Below, piece after piece: positions 23,053-32,004 of a stretch of DNA of 64,000 nucleotides. Location of the stretch: assembly GCA_036744005.1 (NCBI GenBank), contig DAINOJ010000005.1, forward strand, positions 62,001 through 126,000, written 5' to 3'. The notes under the pieces were generated by a model, which saw only the letters and a program-made list of their open reading frames with translations, did no database searches and was not told the origin of the DNA. The position numbers were made by a program, and so were the translations under genes. How positions within the stretch are numbered: the first letter of the stretch is position 1; every line of letters starts with the position of its first letter. Source of the stretch: CALCNS01 sp937897315 (GTDB lineage Bacteria; Bacillota; JAAYKD01).

Positions 23053-24018
23053 TTATAATTGGACAGCAAAGCGGCAGAGCGAATCCCCCTTTAAGGCTGA
23101 AGCTATCACCCTAGCTGGATGGTCCTTTCCTAAGATGACATCAAAGGGAAACTTTTCAAAACCGGCACTGCAATGACACCATTTTTCCGGTATGTGAGGT
23201 TCTCCTTTTAAAATCGCCTCTCGGACAAATGGACAATGGCATGCATAAAAGCGTATCAATTTTGGGTCTGTCAGCTGCAAATATGTTGCCGGATCATATG
23301 GGATCTTCGTGATATAGAGGGTATCTCCATCACGCACGGCCGATAAAATTTCCTGATTCGCAGCGACGAAATCCACCACTTCTTGGGTTATTGTTTGTTC
23401 ATACCAAACGGTTCCACTATCACAGTGCTCTTGAAGTTCGGCAACTTTTCGTTTGTGAAAATCGACCAAAAAATCGTCTAAAGAACCCATTTTTTCATAT
23501 CGTTCTTTATCCTTCAAGAAGGCTTCACGAGGTATCCCATGATTGTTCCCTGCCATAATACAGCTTATTTGCTCTGAAGGAACTAATTTCATTAATTCAG
23601 ACATAAATTTCGCAGTGAATTCCGGTTGCTCCTCTGGGTCTGTACCTAAGGGAAGCACTCCAATTCTGTCTTTTAGAACATCGGCTACCTCTCGTCCCTG
23701 TGAGTTCGCTACTCGTTCAGTGATATTCTCAATGACACCTCTGCCTCCTACTAGGGAAGTAAAATAAACATAGATTTCGTTGCGGCCAATGAGAAGAAAA
23801 TACCGGGCTAGGGCAACAATTGTTCCAAGGTCATTCTCCCCTTGATTGATAAGCTTTTTCATATAATTTCTGATAAAGCCCACAGTTACCGTCTCAAAAG
23901 ATAGCGTGGCCTCTTGCATTGCTGCTTCAAACATGATACAAGCTTGAATGGCAGCATCAATGGAAGCAGTCGGAACTCCTCTTTTTTGATAAAGCTCTTT
24001 CAGTATGGATTCGTTCAT
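23053..24018 (-). CDS. Unknown protein with C-terminal Cys/His cluster
   Basis: A 321-residue soluble protein. The notable feature is at the end: YACHCPFVREAI, then about 20 residues later KWCHCSAGFEKFPFDVILG, then a final DSLCRFAVQL. The pattern resembles the DUF6144-type and V4R-like 'G..CxFAI' endings in my memory, but I am unsure of the family. The two CHC blocks could bind zinc or an iron-sulfur centre. It is the first gene of a two-gene operon with a class-III aminotransferase and has its own promoter. The N-terminal two thirds is helical and unrecognised. Confidence 0.65.
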   Translation of the reverse strand: MNESILKELYQKRGVPTASIDAAIQACIMFEAAMQEATLSFETVTVGFIRNYMKKLINQGENDLGTIVALARYFLLIGRNEIYVYFTSLVGGRGVIENITERVANSQGREVADVLKDRIGVLPLGTDPEEQPEFTAKFMSELMKLVPSEQISCIMAGNNHGIPREAFLKDKERYEKMGSLDDFLVDFHKRKVAELQEHCDSGTVWYEQTITQEVVDFVAANQEILSAVRDGDTLYITKIPYDPATYLQLTDPKLIRFYACHCPFVREAILKGEPHIPEKWCHCSAGFEKFPFDVILGKDHPARVIASALKGDSLCRFAVQL

Positions 24019-24070
24019 TGAAAATCACCTCTCTACCCTCTCTCAATATATGTAAATTATTACCAGCATC

Positions 24071-24099
24071 ATTATAGGTCTCAAAACACATCTTGTCAA
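24071..24099 (-). promoter_or_regulatory. Predicted promoter of the aminotransferase operon
   Basis: Minus strand TTGACA (24094-24099), 17-bp spacer, TATAAT (24071-24076), a consensus promoter 52 bases ahead of the start. Confidence 0.8.
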
Positions 24100-24102
24100 A
24101 TG

Positions 24103-24136
24103 ACAAAAAAACAGCAGTTCTTATCGGAACTGCTGT
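24103..24136 (-). terminator. Intrinsic terminator of the downstream MATE gene
   Basis: ACAGCAGTTC (24111-24120) pairs with GAACTGCTGT (24127-24136); on the minus strand it is followed by seven Ts. It ends the transcript of the MATE gene at 24144. Confidence 0.85.
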
Positions 24137-24143
24137 CACTGTA

Positions 24144-25529
24144 TTAGTTATTGCAAGCTAAGGGATTCACATCTCCTTCGTCTGCTGGTTCTTTCCCACC
24201 GTGCCAAAGATTTTTCTCTAAGCGCCAGACGAATCCCAGTGTTCGACCTCCCCAATCGGAGAACATCGATAACCAAATACCAACAACACCTAATCCCATG
24301 CGAACACCGAGAACATAGGAACCGAGCAATCGCAGGCTAAATAAGCTGATAATCGAGATGATCATGGTATTTTTGGCATCTCCGGTGGCTCTCAAAGAAC
24401 CGGGCAAAACAAAAGCGGTTGGATACAACAGCGGATGCATGATCACACTAATGGTGAGAATGAGCTTGGCTGCTTGTGCAGCAGCTGGTGATGGCCCATA
24501 ACTGGCAATCATTGGATCAATAAACAACATAAAAGGAATACCGGCAAGTACTTGAATCGCTGAAGAATACAAACAAATCTTCCTCATATATCCCTTTGCC
24601 TGTTTATACATACGCGCACCATAGGATTGTCCCACCACAGTCACACCTACAATAGAGAACGCATTTGCCCCTAAGTTAATAAAGCCACTTAGCGAACTAA
24701 CAATGGCATTGGCTTGTAGAGCTGCGGTCCCCATACCAGACATGAAAACCGATACAACAACCTTTGCACCCTGAAAGATCAAAGAGTCTATTCCTTGCGG
24801 AACACCCACTTTTAAAATGGGTCGAATGACATCCATATCGAGTCTCAGTTTTATCTTTGGCAACACCAGCTCACCAAATTTTCTATGACTCACCATGTAG
24901 AACATAAACAAAGCAGCGCCGATACGAGCAGCCAACATGGCAATGGCAACGGCATAAACACCCAATTGGAATCCATAAATCAACGTTGCCGCAATGGCGA
25001 TATTGATAATGTTAGAAATAAAGGCCCCTACCATGGGTGTTTTGGAATCTCCGGAGGCCCTGGTGACACCAGCTGAAACGGAGAACAACCCCAAAAATAA
25101 ATAGCTGATACCGGAAAAGCGTAGGTATATCGCTCCAGAGCTCAGTACATTATCGGCGGAGCGCCCATAAAGACCCCGTAAGATGGGGTCTGCAAACAAG
25201 AATGCAAATACACCAACCACGACAGCCATGCCGACAACCAACACAATCGCTTGGGCAGCGGTCTCTCCAGCTTCCTTATTTCTTCTAGCTCCAATGCGCT
25301 GTGCTACCACGACAGTAGCTCCAGAAGCCATGGCATTAAAAAAGATGATAATCATGTTATTAATCGTATCCACCAAATTCACGCCGGCAACCGCATAATC
25401 GCCAACATTGGATACTAATATGGTGGATACTGCTCCGACCAAAATGGTTAAACCTTGCTCAATCATAATTGGCCAAAACAGCTGCAATAACCGCTTATTT
25501 TCTTGCCAAAAGTTGGGTTTTGGGTTCAC
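24144..25529 (-). CDS. MATE family efflux transporter (tandem paralogue 1)
   Basis: A 461-residue, 12-helix MATE protein. Motifs include LVNVGDYAVAGVNLVDTINN-like segment near residue 40, VGVPQGIDSLIFQGAKV near 240, and VLPGSLRATGDAKNTMIIS near 380. Its sequence is closely similar along its length to the next gene upstream (24144 and 25659 share NVGDYAVAGVNLVDTIN and GVPxGIDSLIFQGAKVxVSVF), so the two arose by tandem duplication. No substrate is predicted. A terminator closes this gene. Confidence 0.92.
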   Translation of the reverse strand: MNPKPNFWQENKRLLQLFWPIMIEQGLTILVGAVSTILVSNVGDYAVAGVNLVDTINNMIIIFFNAMASGATVVVAQRIGARRNKEAGETAAQAIVLVVGMAVVVGVFAFLFADPILRGLYGRSADNVLSSGAIYLRFSGISYLFLGLFSVSAGVTRASGDSKTPMVGAFISNIINIAIAATLIYGFQLGVYAVAIAMLAARIGAALFMFYMVSHRKFGELVLPKIKLRLDMDVIRPILKVGVPQGIDSLIFQGAKVVVSVFMSGMGTAALQANAIVSSLSGFINLGANAFSIVGVTVVGQSYGARMYKQAKGYMRKICLYSSAIQVLAGIPFMLFIDPMIASYGPSPAAAQAAKLILTISVIMHPLLYPTAFVLPGSLRATGDAKNTMIISIISLFSLRLLGSYVLGVRMGLGVVGIWLSMFSDWGGRTLGFVWRLEKNLWHGGKEPADEGDVNPLACNN

Positions 25530-25658
25530 CGCGACCGACTCCCCTTTGCTTATTCCTTCTGTAATGTAAATATTTCATTAGGATAGCACTCTTTGCTTCA
25601 GGAAGCAAGTATCATCGTGCAAGGAATTACTTCGCTTTCTGAATTTTACGGTTATTCA

Positions 25659-27032
25659 TCAACAAGAGACGGGTACAACCTCATCTTCGGGAACTCTCCC
25701 CCCGTGCCAACGATTGGCTTCCAATCTCCAATAGAATCCCAACCCTCTCCCGAGCCAGTCTGCTAACATACCCATCCAAATGCCAAACACACCCCAACCC
25801 AAATATAAAGCAAAATACCAACCTAAGAATAAACGTAATGCAAACAAACTAATTACCGATATGACCATCGTGTTTTTAGCATCCCCAGTCGCCCTTAGGC
25901 ACTGAGGCAACACAAATGCCGCGCCATAAATAAAGGGTTGAGCCAACGAGATAATGGTTAAAATCCTCTTTGCCAACCCTGCACTGACTGCTGAAGGTGC
26001 ATAGAAAGAGATTAAGGTATTCAGGAATAGAAGGTAAGGAACGAGCATCATTGCCTGAATGACAGCCGTATATAACAGAAGTTTTCTCATCCAGTTTTTT
26101 GCACTTCTGAATTTCTTCGCGCCATATGCTTGACCCACCATGGTTACAGCGGCCACTTGCATGGCGTTTCCTACAAGCCAAAGGTACCCTCCTGCCGAAT
26201 TCGCTATGGCATGGGCTTGCATAGCTTGTGTTCCCATACCCGAAAGAAACACAGAAACCAACACTTTTGCTCCCTGAAAGATGAGGGAGTCAATCCCGGA
26301 AGGCACGCCAATATTTAATACGGGGCGGATAAGAGCCCAATCTACGCGTAAGCGAATTTTGGGTAAGACAAGAGGACCGGATTGTTTGCGGCGAACATGA
26401 TAAAACATGAACAAACCACTCACTACCCGTGCAGATAGAACAGCGACAGAAACCGCATAGACTTCTAAATGGAAGACAAAAATCAATAAGGCTGCGACAC
26501 TCACATTAACCAAATTCGATAACAAAGCCGCTGTCATTGGTGTTTTGGAATCACCGGATGCTCGAGTCGTGCCGGCACAAACGCTAAACAGACCTAAGAA
26601 GAGATAGCTAACCGCCGAAAAGCGCATGTAAATCTCGCCGACCTGTAAAACATTCTCAGCTGCATTTCCATACAGTAAATCTAAAATCGGTCGTGCCAAA
26701 ACAAAAGTCAACCCACCCATAAAAGCGGCTAATCCAACCACTAAGACCATGGATTGAGCAGCGGTTTCTCCGGCTTGACGTGTTCTTCCGGCTCCAATGT
26801 GTTGGGCCACCATGACTGTGGCACCGGCAGCCAATGCATTGAAAAAAATGATAATCATTTGATTAATCGTGTCGACAAGATTGACACCTGCTACGGCGTA
26901 GTCACCAACATTGGATACCAAAATCGTTGAAACCATACCGACTAAAATGGTCAACGCTTGTTCGACCATAATAGGCCAAAACAAACGAAGTAGCTTCTTG
27001 TTGTCGGTATTCTGCAAAAATTGCTGAAACAT
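25659..27032 (-). CDS. MATE family efflux transporter (tandem paralogue 2)
   Basis: A 457-residue MATE transporter, paralogue of the preceding entry (shared LFWPIMVEQALTILVG at the N-terminus and CLRATGDAKNTMVISVISLF at the C-terminus). Both carry the Wxx-DWxGRxLGFxWRLExNxWHGG ending. The 130-base gap between the two genes contains a tight dyad TTGCTTC-AG-GAAGCAA (25593-25608) without a T run, and no clear promoter was found, so cotranscription is possible. It may form a heteromer or have a different substrate range from its sibling; that is inference. Confidence 0.92.
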   Translation of the reverse strand: MFQQFLQNTDNKKLLRLFWPIMVEQALTILVGMVSTILVSNVGDYAVAGVNLVDTINQMIIIFFNALAAGATVMVAQHIGAGRTRQAGETAAQSMVLVVGLAAFMGGLTFVLARPILDLLYGNAAENVLQVGEIYMRFSAVSYLFLGLFSVCAGTTRASGDSKTPMTAALLSNLVNVSVAALLIFVFHLEVYAVSVAVLSARVVSGLFMFYHVRRKQSGPLVLPKIRLRVDWALIRPVLNIGVPSGIDSLIFQGAKVLVSVFLSGMGTQAMQAHAIANSAGGYLWLVGNAMQVAAVTMVGQAYGAKKFRSAKNWMRKLLLYTAVIQAMMLVPYLLFLNTLISFYAPSAVSAGLAKRILTIISLAQPFIYGAAFVLPQCLRATGDAKNTMVISVISLFALRLFLGWYFALYLGWGVFGIWMGMLADWLGRGLGFYWRLEANRWHGGRVPEDEVVPVSC

Positions 27033-27160
27033 GGTATCCCCCTTCGTTACTCGATTATTTCGTTAACTGAAGCATAACATGAAGATTTCATGGTGGCAAT
27101 AGAACAATACTAAGATATCTCTATGCTTTTTGTCTTATTTCGAAGATTAGACTGCGGCAA

Positions 27161-27190
27161 TTTACCAAACACAGGAAGATGTGATATACT
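27161..27190 (+). promoter_or_regulatory. Weak predicted promoter of the third MATE gene
   Basis: TTTACC (27161-27166), 18-bp spacer, TATACT (27185-27190), about 47 bases before the start. Confidence 0.4.
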
Positions 27191-27236
27191 GAATTGCATT
27201 TGTGAAATTCTGCTCCAAGAAGGTGGTGATGTACGG

Positions 27237-28610
27237 ATGAAAATGGTAAAAGACAGGGATTTCTATCTACTCTTGTTGTCTATTTCGTTACCGATTGCTC
27301 TACAAAATATGGTGAGTCAAGGAGTGTCTCTCATAGGTACACTCATGTTAGGTCAATTGGGCAGTACCCAAATTGCTGCTTCTTCCTTAGGGAATCAGCC
27401 ACTATTTATCTTTACCCTTCTGACCATTGGTTTGGCTGCCGGCGGGTCGGTTTTAACGGCTCAATATTGGGGTAAGGGCGATACCGGCGCAATTCGGCGA
27501 CTGACTGCAATAGTTTTACGTTATAGTATCTTAGCTTCTTTGCTGTTTGCTGCTCTCGTAGGTTTCTTCCCTAAAGTTGTCATGGGGTTTTTTACCTCTG
27601 ATCCGGAAGTGCTTGCAGAAGGAGCATTATATTTACGAATTACCGCTTTGGCCTATCCTTTTTATGGCATCACCAATACAACCTTGGCTATTTTACGTAG
27701 TGTTGAACGAGTGTGGATGAGTTTCTGGATCACTCTCGTTTCTCTACTCACCACTACTTTTATGAACTGGGTTCTCATTTTCGGTCGTTTTGGTCTACCT
27801 GCGATGGGGATATCCGGAGCTGCTTGGGCACAAGTGATAGCCAGAGTGGTTAGCTTTTTAGCTGTCTTACTATATATGGGGTTTCATGAGGATCGCATAC
27901 GAATCCGCCTTCGTGATTTTTTTGTACATGATCCCGTTTTGCAGGGCGACTTCCTAAGAAATGCCAGCCCAGTCATTTTGAATGAATTCATGTGGGGGTT
28001 TGGTTCATCCGCCCAAGCTATGATTTTGGGTCATTTGGGTAAACAAGCTACTACTGCTCATAGTATTTCTTCGGCACTCATGCAAATGGCTATGGTATTC
28101 ATTTATGGTGTGACTAGCGCATCTTCTGTTGTTATGGGTAAAACGCTGGGAGCAAATCGTATGGATAAGGTGCGCCCCTATGTTAACACATTAATGATTT
28201 TGTCCGCGTTTATTGGCTTAACCGCTGCCGGTTTTATTTTGCTAACGAAGGGCTTTTTTATTGAATGGTATCAGATTGATGCGGCTACGAAGGCTTTAAC
28301 CCACCAGTTTATGTATATTGCTGCTGCGGTAGCCATGATGCAATGTCTGTATTCTCCGGTCAGTTTGGGTGCTTTACGTGCCGGTGGCGATACAAAATTC
28401 GTTTTATTCTTAGACGTATTCTTTTTGTGGGTTCTAGCCTTGCCACTAGGCTTTATGGCTGCTCAAGTCTGGCAGTTCGCGATTACACCCGTTTATTTGC
28501 TTTTGAAGTTTGATGAACCCCTGAAAGTGTTGCTTGCGTATTGGCGTGCTGGAGGAGATCGTTGGATACGCAATCTGACGCGGGAGATTCCCGTTAACGG
28601 GGAGGTGTAA
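27237..28610 (+). CDS. MATE family efflux transporter (NorM-like)
   Basis: A 457-residue MATE protein, divergently transcribed from the tandem pair and clearly different from it. It begins RDFYLLLLSISLPIALQNMVSQGVSLIGTLMLGQ, has GLAAGGSVLTAQYWGKGD near residue 74, and SPVILNEFMWGFGSSAQAMIL near 240, as in the Firmicutes NorM-like subgroup. Start at ATG 27237 after AAGGTGG. It is followed after two bases by an ATPase gene, so the two are translationally linked. Confidence 0.9.
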   Translation: MKMVKDRDFYLLLLSISLPIALQNMVSQGVSLIGTLMLGQLGSTQIAASSLGNQPLFIFTLLTIGLAAGGSVLTAQYWGKGDTGAIRRLTAIVLRYSILASLLFAALVGFFPKVVMGFFTSDPEVLAEGALYLRITALAYPFYGITNTTLAILRSVERVWMSFWITLVSLLTTTFMNWVLIFGRFGLPAMGISGAAWAQVIARVVSFLAVLLYMGFHEDRIRIRLRDFFVHDPVLQGDFLRNASPVILNEFMWGFGSSAQAMILGHLGKQATTAHSISSALMQMAMVFIYGVTSASSVVMGKTLGANRMDKVRPYVNTLMILSAFIGLTAAGFILLTKGFFIEWYQIDAATKALTHQFMYIAAAVAMMQCLYSPVSLGALRAGGDTKFVLFLDVFFLWVLALPLGFMAAQVWQFAITPVYLLLKFDEPLKVLLAYWRAGGDRWIRNLTREIPVNGEV

Positions 28611-28612
28611 TC

Positions 28613-29434
28613 GTGCCTCTACTGGACGGCGTAAAATTCAAAGGATTATCCAAAAACTTGAGTTCTTATCCTTTCAATGTACCTGTGATTCAACATTTTA
28701 CGGAGTTAATTTTTCAATCTCAAGTCTGCTTTTTTGTGGGCGAGAACGGAAGCGGTAAATCCACTTTGCTGGAAGGACTTGCAGCTAAACTAAACCTCCC
28801 TACCATTGGAACACATTCCATACAAAGTGACCCAAGTTTAGAATCTGCTAGGCATTTAGCTACCCACTTACAATTACTATGGAAGAAAGCGGTGCGTCAA
28901 GGATTCTTTTTGCGAGCAGAGGACTTTTTCGGATTTGTCCAACGTCTCAGTCGCATGCAGAAAGAGTTGGCCGAGGAAGAAGCATCTCTGAAACAAGAAA
29001 TGCAAGAATTGGGCTCTTCAGATTACGGAATTCAGTTGGCCACGGGATCTTTGCGCGGAAACCGAGATGCGATTAGTCAGCGATATGGAGAAAACCCCGA
29101 CGCCCGTTCTCATGGTGAAAGTTACTTGCAACTCTTTTCGTCGCGTATTCAGCGCAACAGTATTTATCTCATGGATGAACCGGAAGCCGCTCTTTCCCCC
29201 ATGCGCCAACTCGCTTTTTTAGATTTGTTGTTACAAGGGGAAGAACAAGGAAACCAATTCATCATTGCTACACATTCTCCCATTTTGTTAGCATACCCGG
29301 GAGCTCAAATCTTCTCGTTCGAACAGGGTTCTGTAAAAGAAACCCAATATGATGAATTGGAGCATGTTCAATTCACTAGGATGTTTTTAAACAATCCACA
29401 CGCTTTTTTACATCATCTGAAACCCAAACAATAA
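28613..29434 (+). CDS. AAA/ABC-type ATPase (AAA_23/OLD-like)
   Basis: A 273-residue P-loop ATPase. Walker A is FFVGENGSGKSTLLEG, a coiled-coil-like insertion rich in E and L lies near residues 115-140, the ABC-signature region is HGESYLQLFSSR, Walker B is SIYLMDEPEAALSP, and the switch histidine is in IATHSPILL. The layout is that of small predicted ATPases (COG3910) linked to SMC/ABC proteins, not of a transporter subunit. Start GTG 28613 after GGGGAGGTG. Cotranscribed with a MATE gene and a PTS_EIIC_2 protein; the functional link is unknown. Confidence 0.82.
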   Translation: MPLLDGVKFKGLSKNLSSYPFNVPVIQHFTELIFQSQVCFFVGENGSGKSTLLEGLAAKLNLPTIGTHSIQSDPSLESARHLATHLQLLWKKAVRQGFFLRAEDFFGFVQRLSRMQKELAEEEASLKQEMQELGSSDYGIQLATGSLRGNRDAISQRYGENPDARSHGESYLQLFSSRIQRNSIYLMDEPEAALSPMRQLAFLDLLLQGEEQGNQFIIATHSPILLAYPGAQIFSFEQGSVKETQYDELEHVQFTRMFLNNPHAFLHHLKPKQ

Positions 29435-29447
29435 AGGGAGTCTTAAC

Positions 29448-30449
29448 ATGAAAAAATTCGCCAAACGATATTTCTTTGATGCTATGAGTGCTATGGCATT
29501 GGGCTTGTTCTCTTCATTGATTATTGGATTGATCATTTCTCAATTGGCAAAGCTACCTGGATTGGCTCTCTTAGCACCGGTTGGAAGTGCTTTGTCTGCC
29601 TCGTCCCCTGTGACAGGTTGCGCGATTGGGGTAGCCATCGCTTGGAGCCTGAAGGTAAAACCCTTAGTTTTATTTTCCGGAGCGGCAGTAGGGGCCATCG
29701 GATACTCCGCCGGAGGGCCGGTTGGAGCGTATCTGGCCGCTGTTGTCGGTAGTGAAGCTGGTCAGTTGATTGCAGGAAAGACTCCCGCCGATATTGTTTT
29801 GGTTCCTTTGCTCACTATTGTCAGTGGTGGCTTGACCGGCTTAAAACTTGGCCCAAGTGTGGGACAAGCGACAGCTTACATTGGCACCATTGTAAACGAA
29901 GCCACGCAATTGCAGCCCATTCTTATGGGAGTGGTGGTTTCCGTCATTATGGGGATGGTACTCACCTTACCGATTAGTTCTGCTGCTTTAAGTATTATGC
30001 TTGGACTTAGCGGGTTGGCAGCTGGAGCATCCACTGCTGGTTGCTGTGCGCAAATGATTGGTTTTGCTGTAGCCAGTTATAAGGATAACGGAATCAATGG
30101 CTTACTAGCGCAAGGTTTAGGGACCTCTATGTTGCAAATACCCAATATTATGAGAAAACCGCAAATATGGCTGGCTCCCACGCTGGCTTCTGCCATAACA
30201 GGACCGCTCGCTACCAAAGTATTTGCCATGCAAAACACCTCTTATGGAGCAGGTATGGGTACCAGCGGCTTGGTCGGACAATTCGGGACCTTAGAAACCA
30301 TGGGATATAGTGTAGAAGTATTTGTCAAAATCGGGTTACTTCATTTTATTCTACCGGCCATAATCACCTTATTCTTTCACCAAGTTTTTGTTCGATGGGG
30401 TTGGATTAAGCCCGGGGATATGAGATTGAATACCTTGGATAAAGCATAA
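29448..30449 (+). CDS. PTS_EIIC_2 family membrane protein
   Basis: A 333-residue membrane protein with about ten helices and many GxxG/A-rich segments (VGSALSASSPVTGCAIGVAI; SAALSIMLGLSGLAAGASTAG; SYGAGMGTSGLVGQFGTLE). It matches the PF13303 'phosphotransferase system EIIC' family of stand-alone IIC-like proteins, which occur without IIA or IIB subunits; none is found here either. The substrate is unknown. AAAGGGAG precedes ATG 29448, 13 bases after the ATPase gene. Confidence 0.82.
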   Translation: MKKFAKRYFFDAMSAMALGLFSSLIIGLIISQLAKLPGLALLAPVGSALSASSPVTGCAIGVAIAWSLKVKPLVLFSGAAVGAIGYSAGGPVGAYLAAVVGSEAGQLIAGKTPADIVLVPLLTIVSGGLTGLKLGPSVGQATAYIGTIVNEATQLQPILMGVVVSVIMGMVLTLPISSAALSIMLGLSGLAAGASTAGCCAQMIGFAVASYKDNGINGLLAQGLGTSMLQIPNIMRKPQIWLAPTLASAITGPLATKVFAMQNTSYGAGMGTSGLVGQFGTLETMGYSVEVFVKIGLLHFILPAIITLFFHQVFVRWGWIKPGDMRLNTLDKA

Positions 30450-30541
30450 CCTTCTTGTTAACACGATTTTAACACCATTCAATTTTTCCTAATCTTCTCT
30501 TAACACTGCACATGGTATGCTGTGATTAAGAGGTGATGGAT

Positions 30542-30661
30542 ATGAAAGAAGCGTTATTATGGTTCACCACTAGCTTTCTGGTATGGGTTGGATATCGTTG
30601 TATGGCAAAAATCGATAATACGGTTCAACACCATGGTTTGTCCATCACAAAACATCATTAA
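30542..30661 (+). CDS. 39-residue putative single-helix membrane peptide
   Basis: A short open frame with AGAGGTGAT placed before ATG 30542, coding MKEALLWFTTSFLVWVGYRC... It has one hydrophobic helix (residues about 4-19) followed by a polar, histidine-rich tail ending HGLSITKHH. An extended -10-like TGGTATGCT lies about 25 bases upstream, and a strong terminator begins at the stop codon, so a discrete short transcript is plausible. No family recognised; the small size makes it uncertain. Confidence 0.5.
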   Translation: MKEALLWFTTSFLVWVGYRCMAKIDNTVQHHGLSITKHH

Positions 30662-30665
30662 AAAA

Positions 30666-30693
30666 ACTCCCTTGGATTGTAATCCAAGGGAGT
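30666..30693. terminator. Bidirectional intrinsic terminator
   Basis: ACTCCCTTGGATT (30666-30678) and AATCCAAGGGAGT (30681-30693) form a perfect 13-bp stem with a two-base gap, preceded by an A run (minus-strand T run). It closes the plus-strand peptide gene and the minus-strand amidohydrolase. Confidence 0.88.
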
Positions 30694-30707
30694 TCAATAT
30701 TTCTCGG

Positions 30708-31865
30708 TTAAGCTTGGTAAACGATTTCTCCATCAATCATCGTAAAAACGCATTTGCTGAAGTTGCTGAGCGGGTCACCTGTAAACATGGTAATGTCGGC
30801 ATCCTTTCCGGCTTCCAAAGAACCCATCCGATCGCCAACACCTAACATTTCGGCTGGGATAATCGTAATCCCCTTAAGAGCGTCTTCATACTTCATGCCC
30901 TCTTTTACCGCATAACCAGCCATGATAGGCAGATAAATGGTATGTGCAGAGGTGTCTTGTTGCAACGCAACCATGACACCGGCTTCCGCCAATACCGCAG
31001 GATTCTTCCAAGATACATTCCAAAGTTCATGTTTGCTATGTCCCATATTTAGAGGGCCAACCGTGGCTTTCACTTTCTTAGCGGCTAGGATGTCGGCAAT
31101 TTTATAGCCTTCTGTGCAGTGCTCAATAATATAGTCCAAGTTGAATTCTTCAGCAATACGTATCGCGGTCATAATGTCATCCGCACGATGAGCATGAATT
31201 CGAGCTTTCATTTCTCTCTTTAACACTGGAATCAGGGCCTCAGAATTCATATCTTTATCGGGTGCAGGTTTACCTTCTGCTTTGGCACGTTCCACTTTAT
31301 TCATATAGTCTGTCGCTTTAAACAAAGCATCTCTCAAAACCGCAGCATTGCCCATACGAGTTCCATTGGTTTTTCCTTCGTAATTGCGTTTAGGATTTTC
31401 ACCCAAAGCCATTTTCATACCCTCTGTACCGGGTATGATCATATCTTCCGCAGTACGTCCCTTTAGTTTCATCACAAATCCGGTGCCACCAATGAGGTTC
31501 GAACTACCGGGGCCGGTATACACAGCTGTAAATCCACCTTCACGGACCACAGGAATGGCCGGGTCTTCCGGATTTAACGCATCCAAGCCGCGCAATTTGG
31601 CTTGAATTGCTCCGCTTTTTTCGTTACCATCGGAGGTCGCCCAAATCGAAGGGTCACCAAATAAAGAAAGATGGCTGTGAGCATCGATGAGTCCTGGTAA
31701 TACCACCTTACCACTGGCGTCAATCACTTGATAATCCGCTGGAATTTCGGTTTTTTCGCATCCAACTTTGACGATTTTGCTTCCTTCCACCAAAACCACG
31801 CCATTTTCAATGGTGCCATTGGTGATTGTCCAAACGGAACCACCCTTAATTGCATATTTGTTCAA
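30708..31865 (-). CDS. Amidohydrolase family protein
   Basis: A 385-residue metal-dependent hydrolase of the amidohydrolase superfamily. It opens with a beta-sandwich segment, then VLPGLIDAHSHLS (metal-binding HxH) near residue 60, HAHRADD and IIEHCTEGYK near 220-245 (further metal histidines), and ends with GSLEAGKDADITMFTGDPL. Substrates of this subgroup (imidazolonepropionase/prolidase-like) are cyclic amides or dipeptides; not resolved here. The start is probably TTG 31865, which lies eight bases after GGAGG; a GTG at 31880 is part of that site itself. Confidence 0.85.
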   Translation of the reverse strand: MNKYAIKGGSVWTITNGTIENGVVLVEGSKIVKVGCEKTEIPADYQVIDASGKVVLPGLIDAHSHLSLFGDPSIWATSDGNEKSGAIQAKLRGLDALNPEDPAIPVVREGGFTAVYTGPGSSNLIGGTGFVMKLKGRTAEDMIIPGTEGMKMALGENPKRNYEGKTNGTRMGNAAVLRDALFKATDYMNKVERAKAEGKPAPDKDMNSEALIPVLKREMKARIHAHRADDIMTAIRIAEEFNLDYIIEHCTEGYKIADILAAKKVKATVGPLNMGHSKHELWNVSWKNPAVLAEAGVMVALQQDTSAHTIYLPIMAGYAVKEGMKYEDALKGITIIPAEMLGVGDRMGSLEAGKDADITMFTGDPLSNFSKCVFTMIDGEIVYQA

Positions 31866-31943
31866 GAGAATCGCCTCCACTTATTTATTTGATTATTCAT
31901 TTCGACATACGTAAGAATTTTCCTGCCTCATTCAAAAATCTTA

Positions 31944-31972
31944 TTTTCATTTACCCTAATATTTGGTATAAT
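31944..31972 (+). promoter_or_regulatory. Predicted extended -10 promoter of the UPF0182 gene
   Basis: TGGTATAAT with the -10 TATAAT at 31967-31972; the -35 region is weak. About 32 bases ahead of the start. Confidence 0.55.
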
Positions 31973-32004
31973 ACAATTACACTCTTTGAAAGGGAGGTTT
32001 TTCT

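Noticed and set aside
25593..25608. Terminator between the tandem MATE genes
   Set aside because: The TTGCTTC/GAAGCAA dyad has a two-base loop and no T run on the coding strand, so it is unlikely to end transcription.
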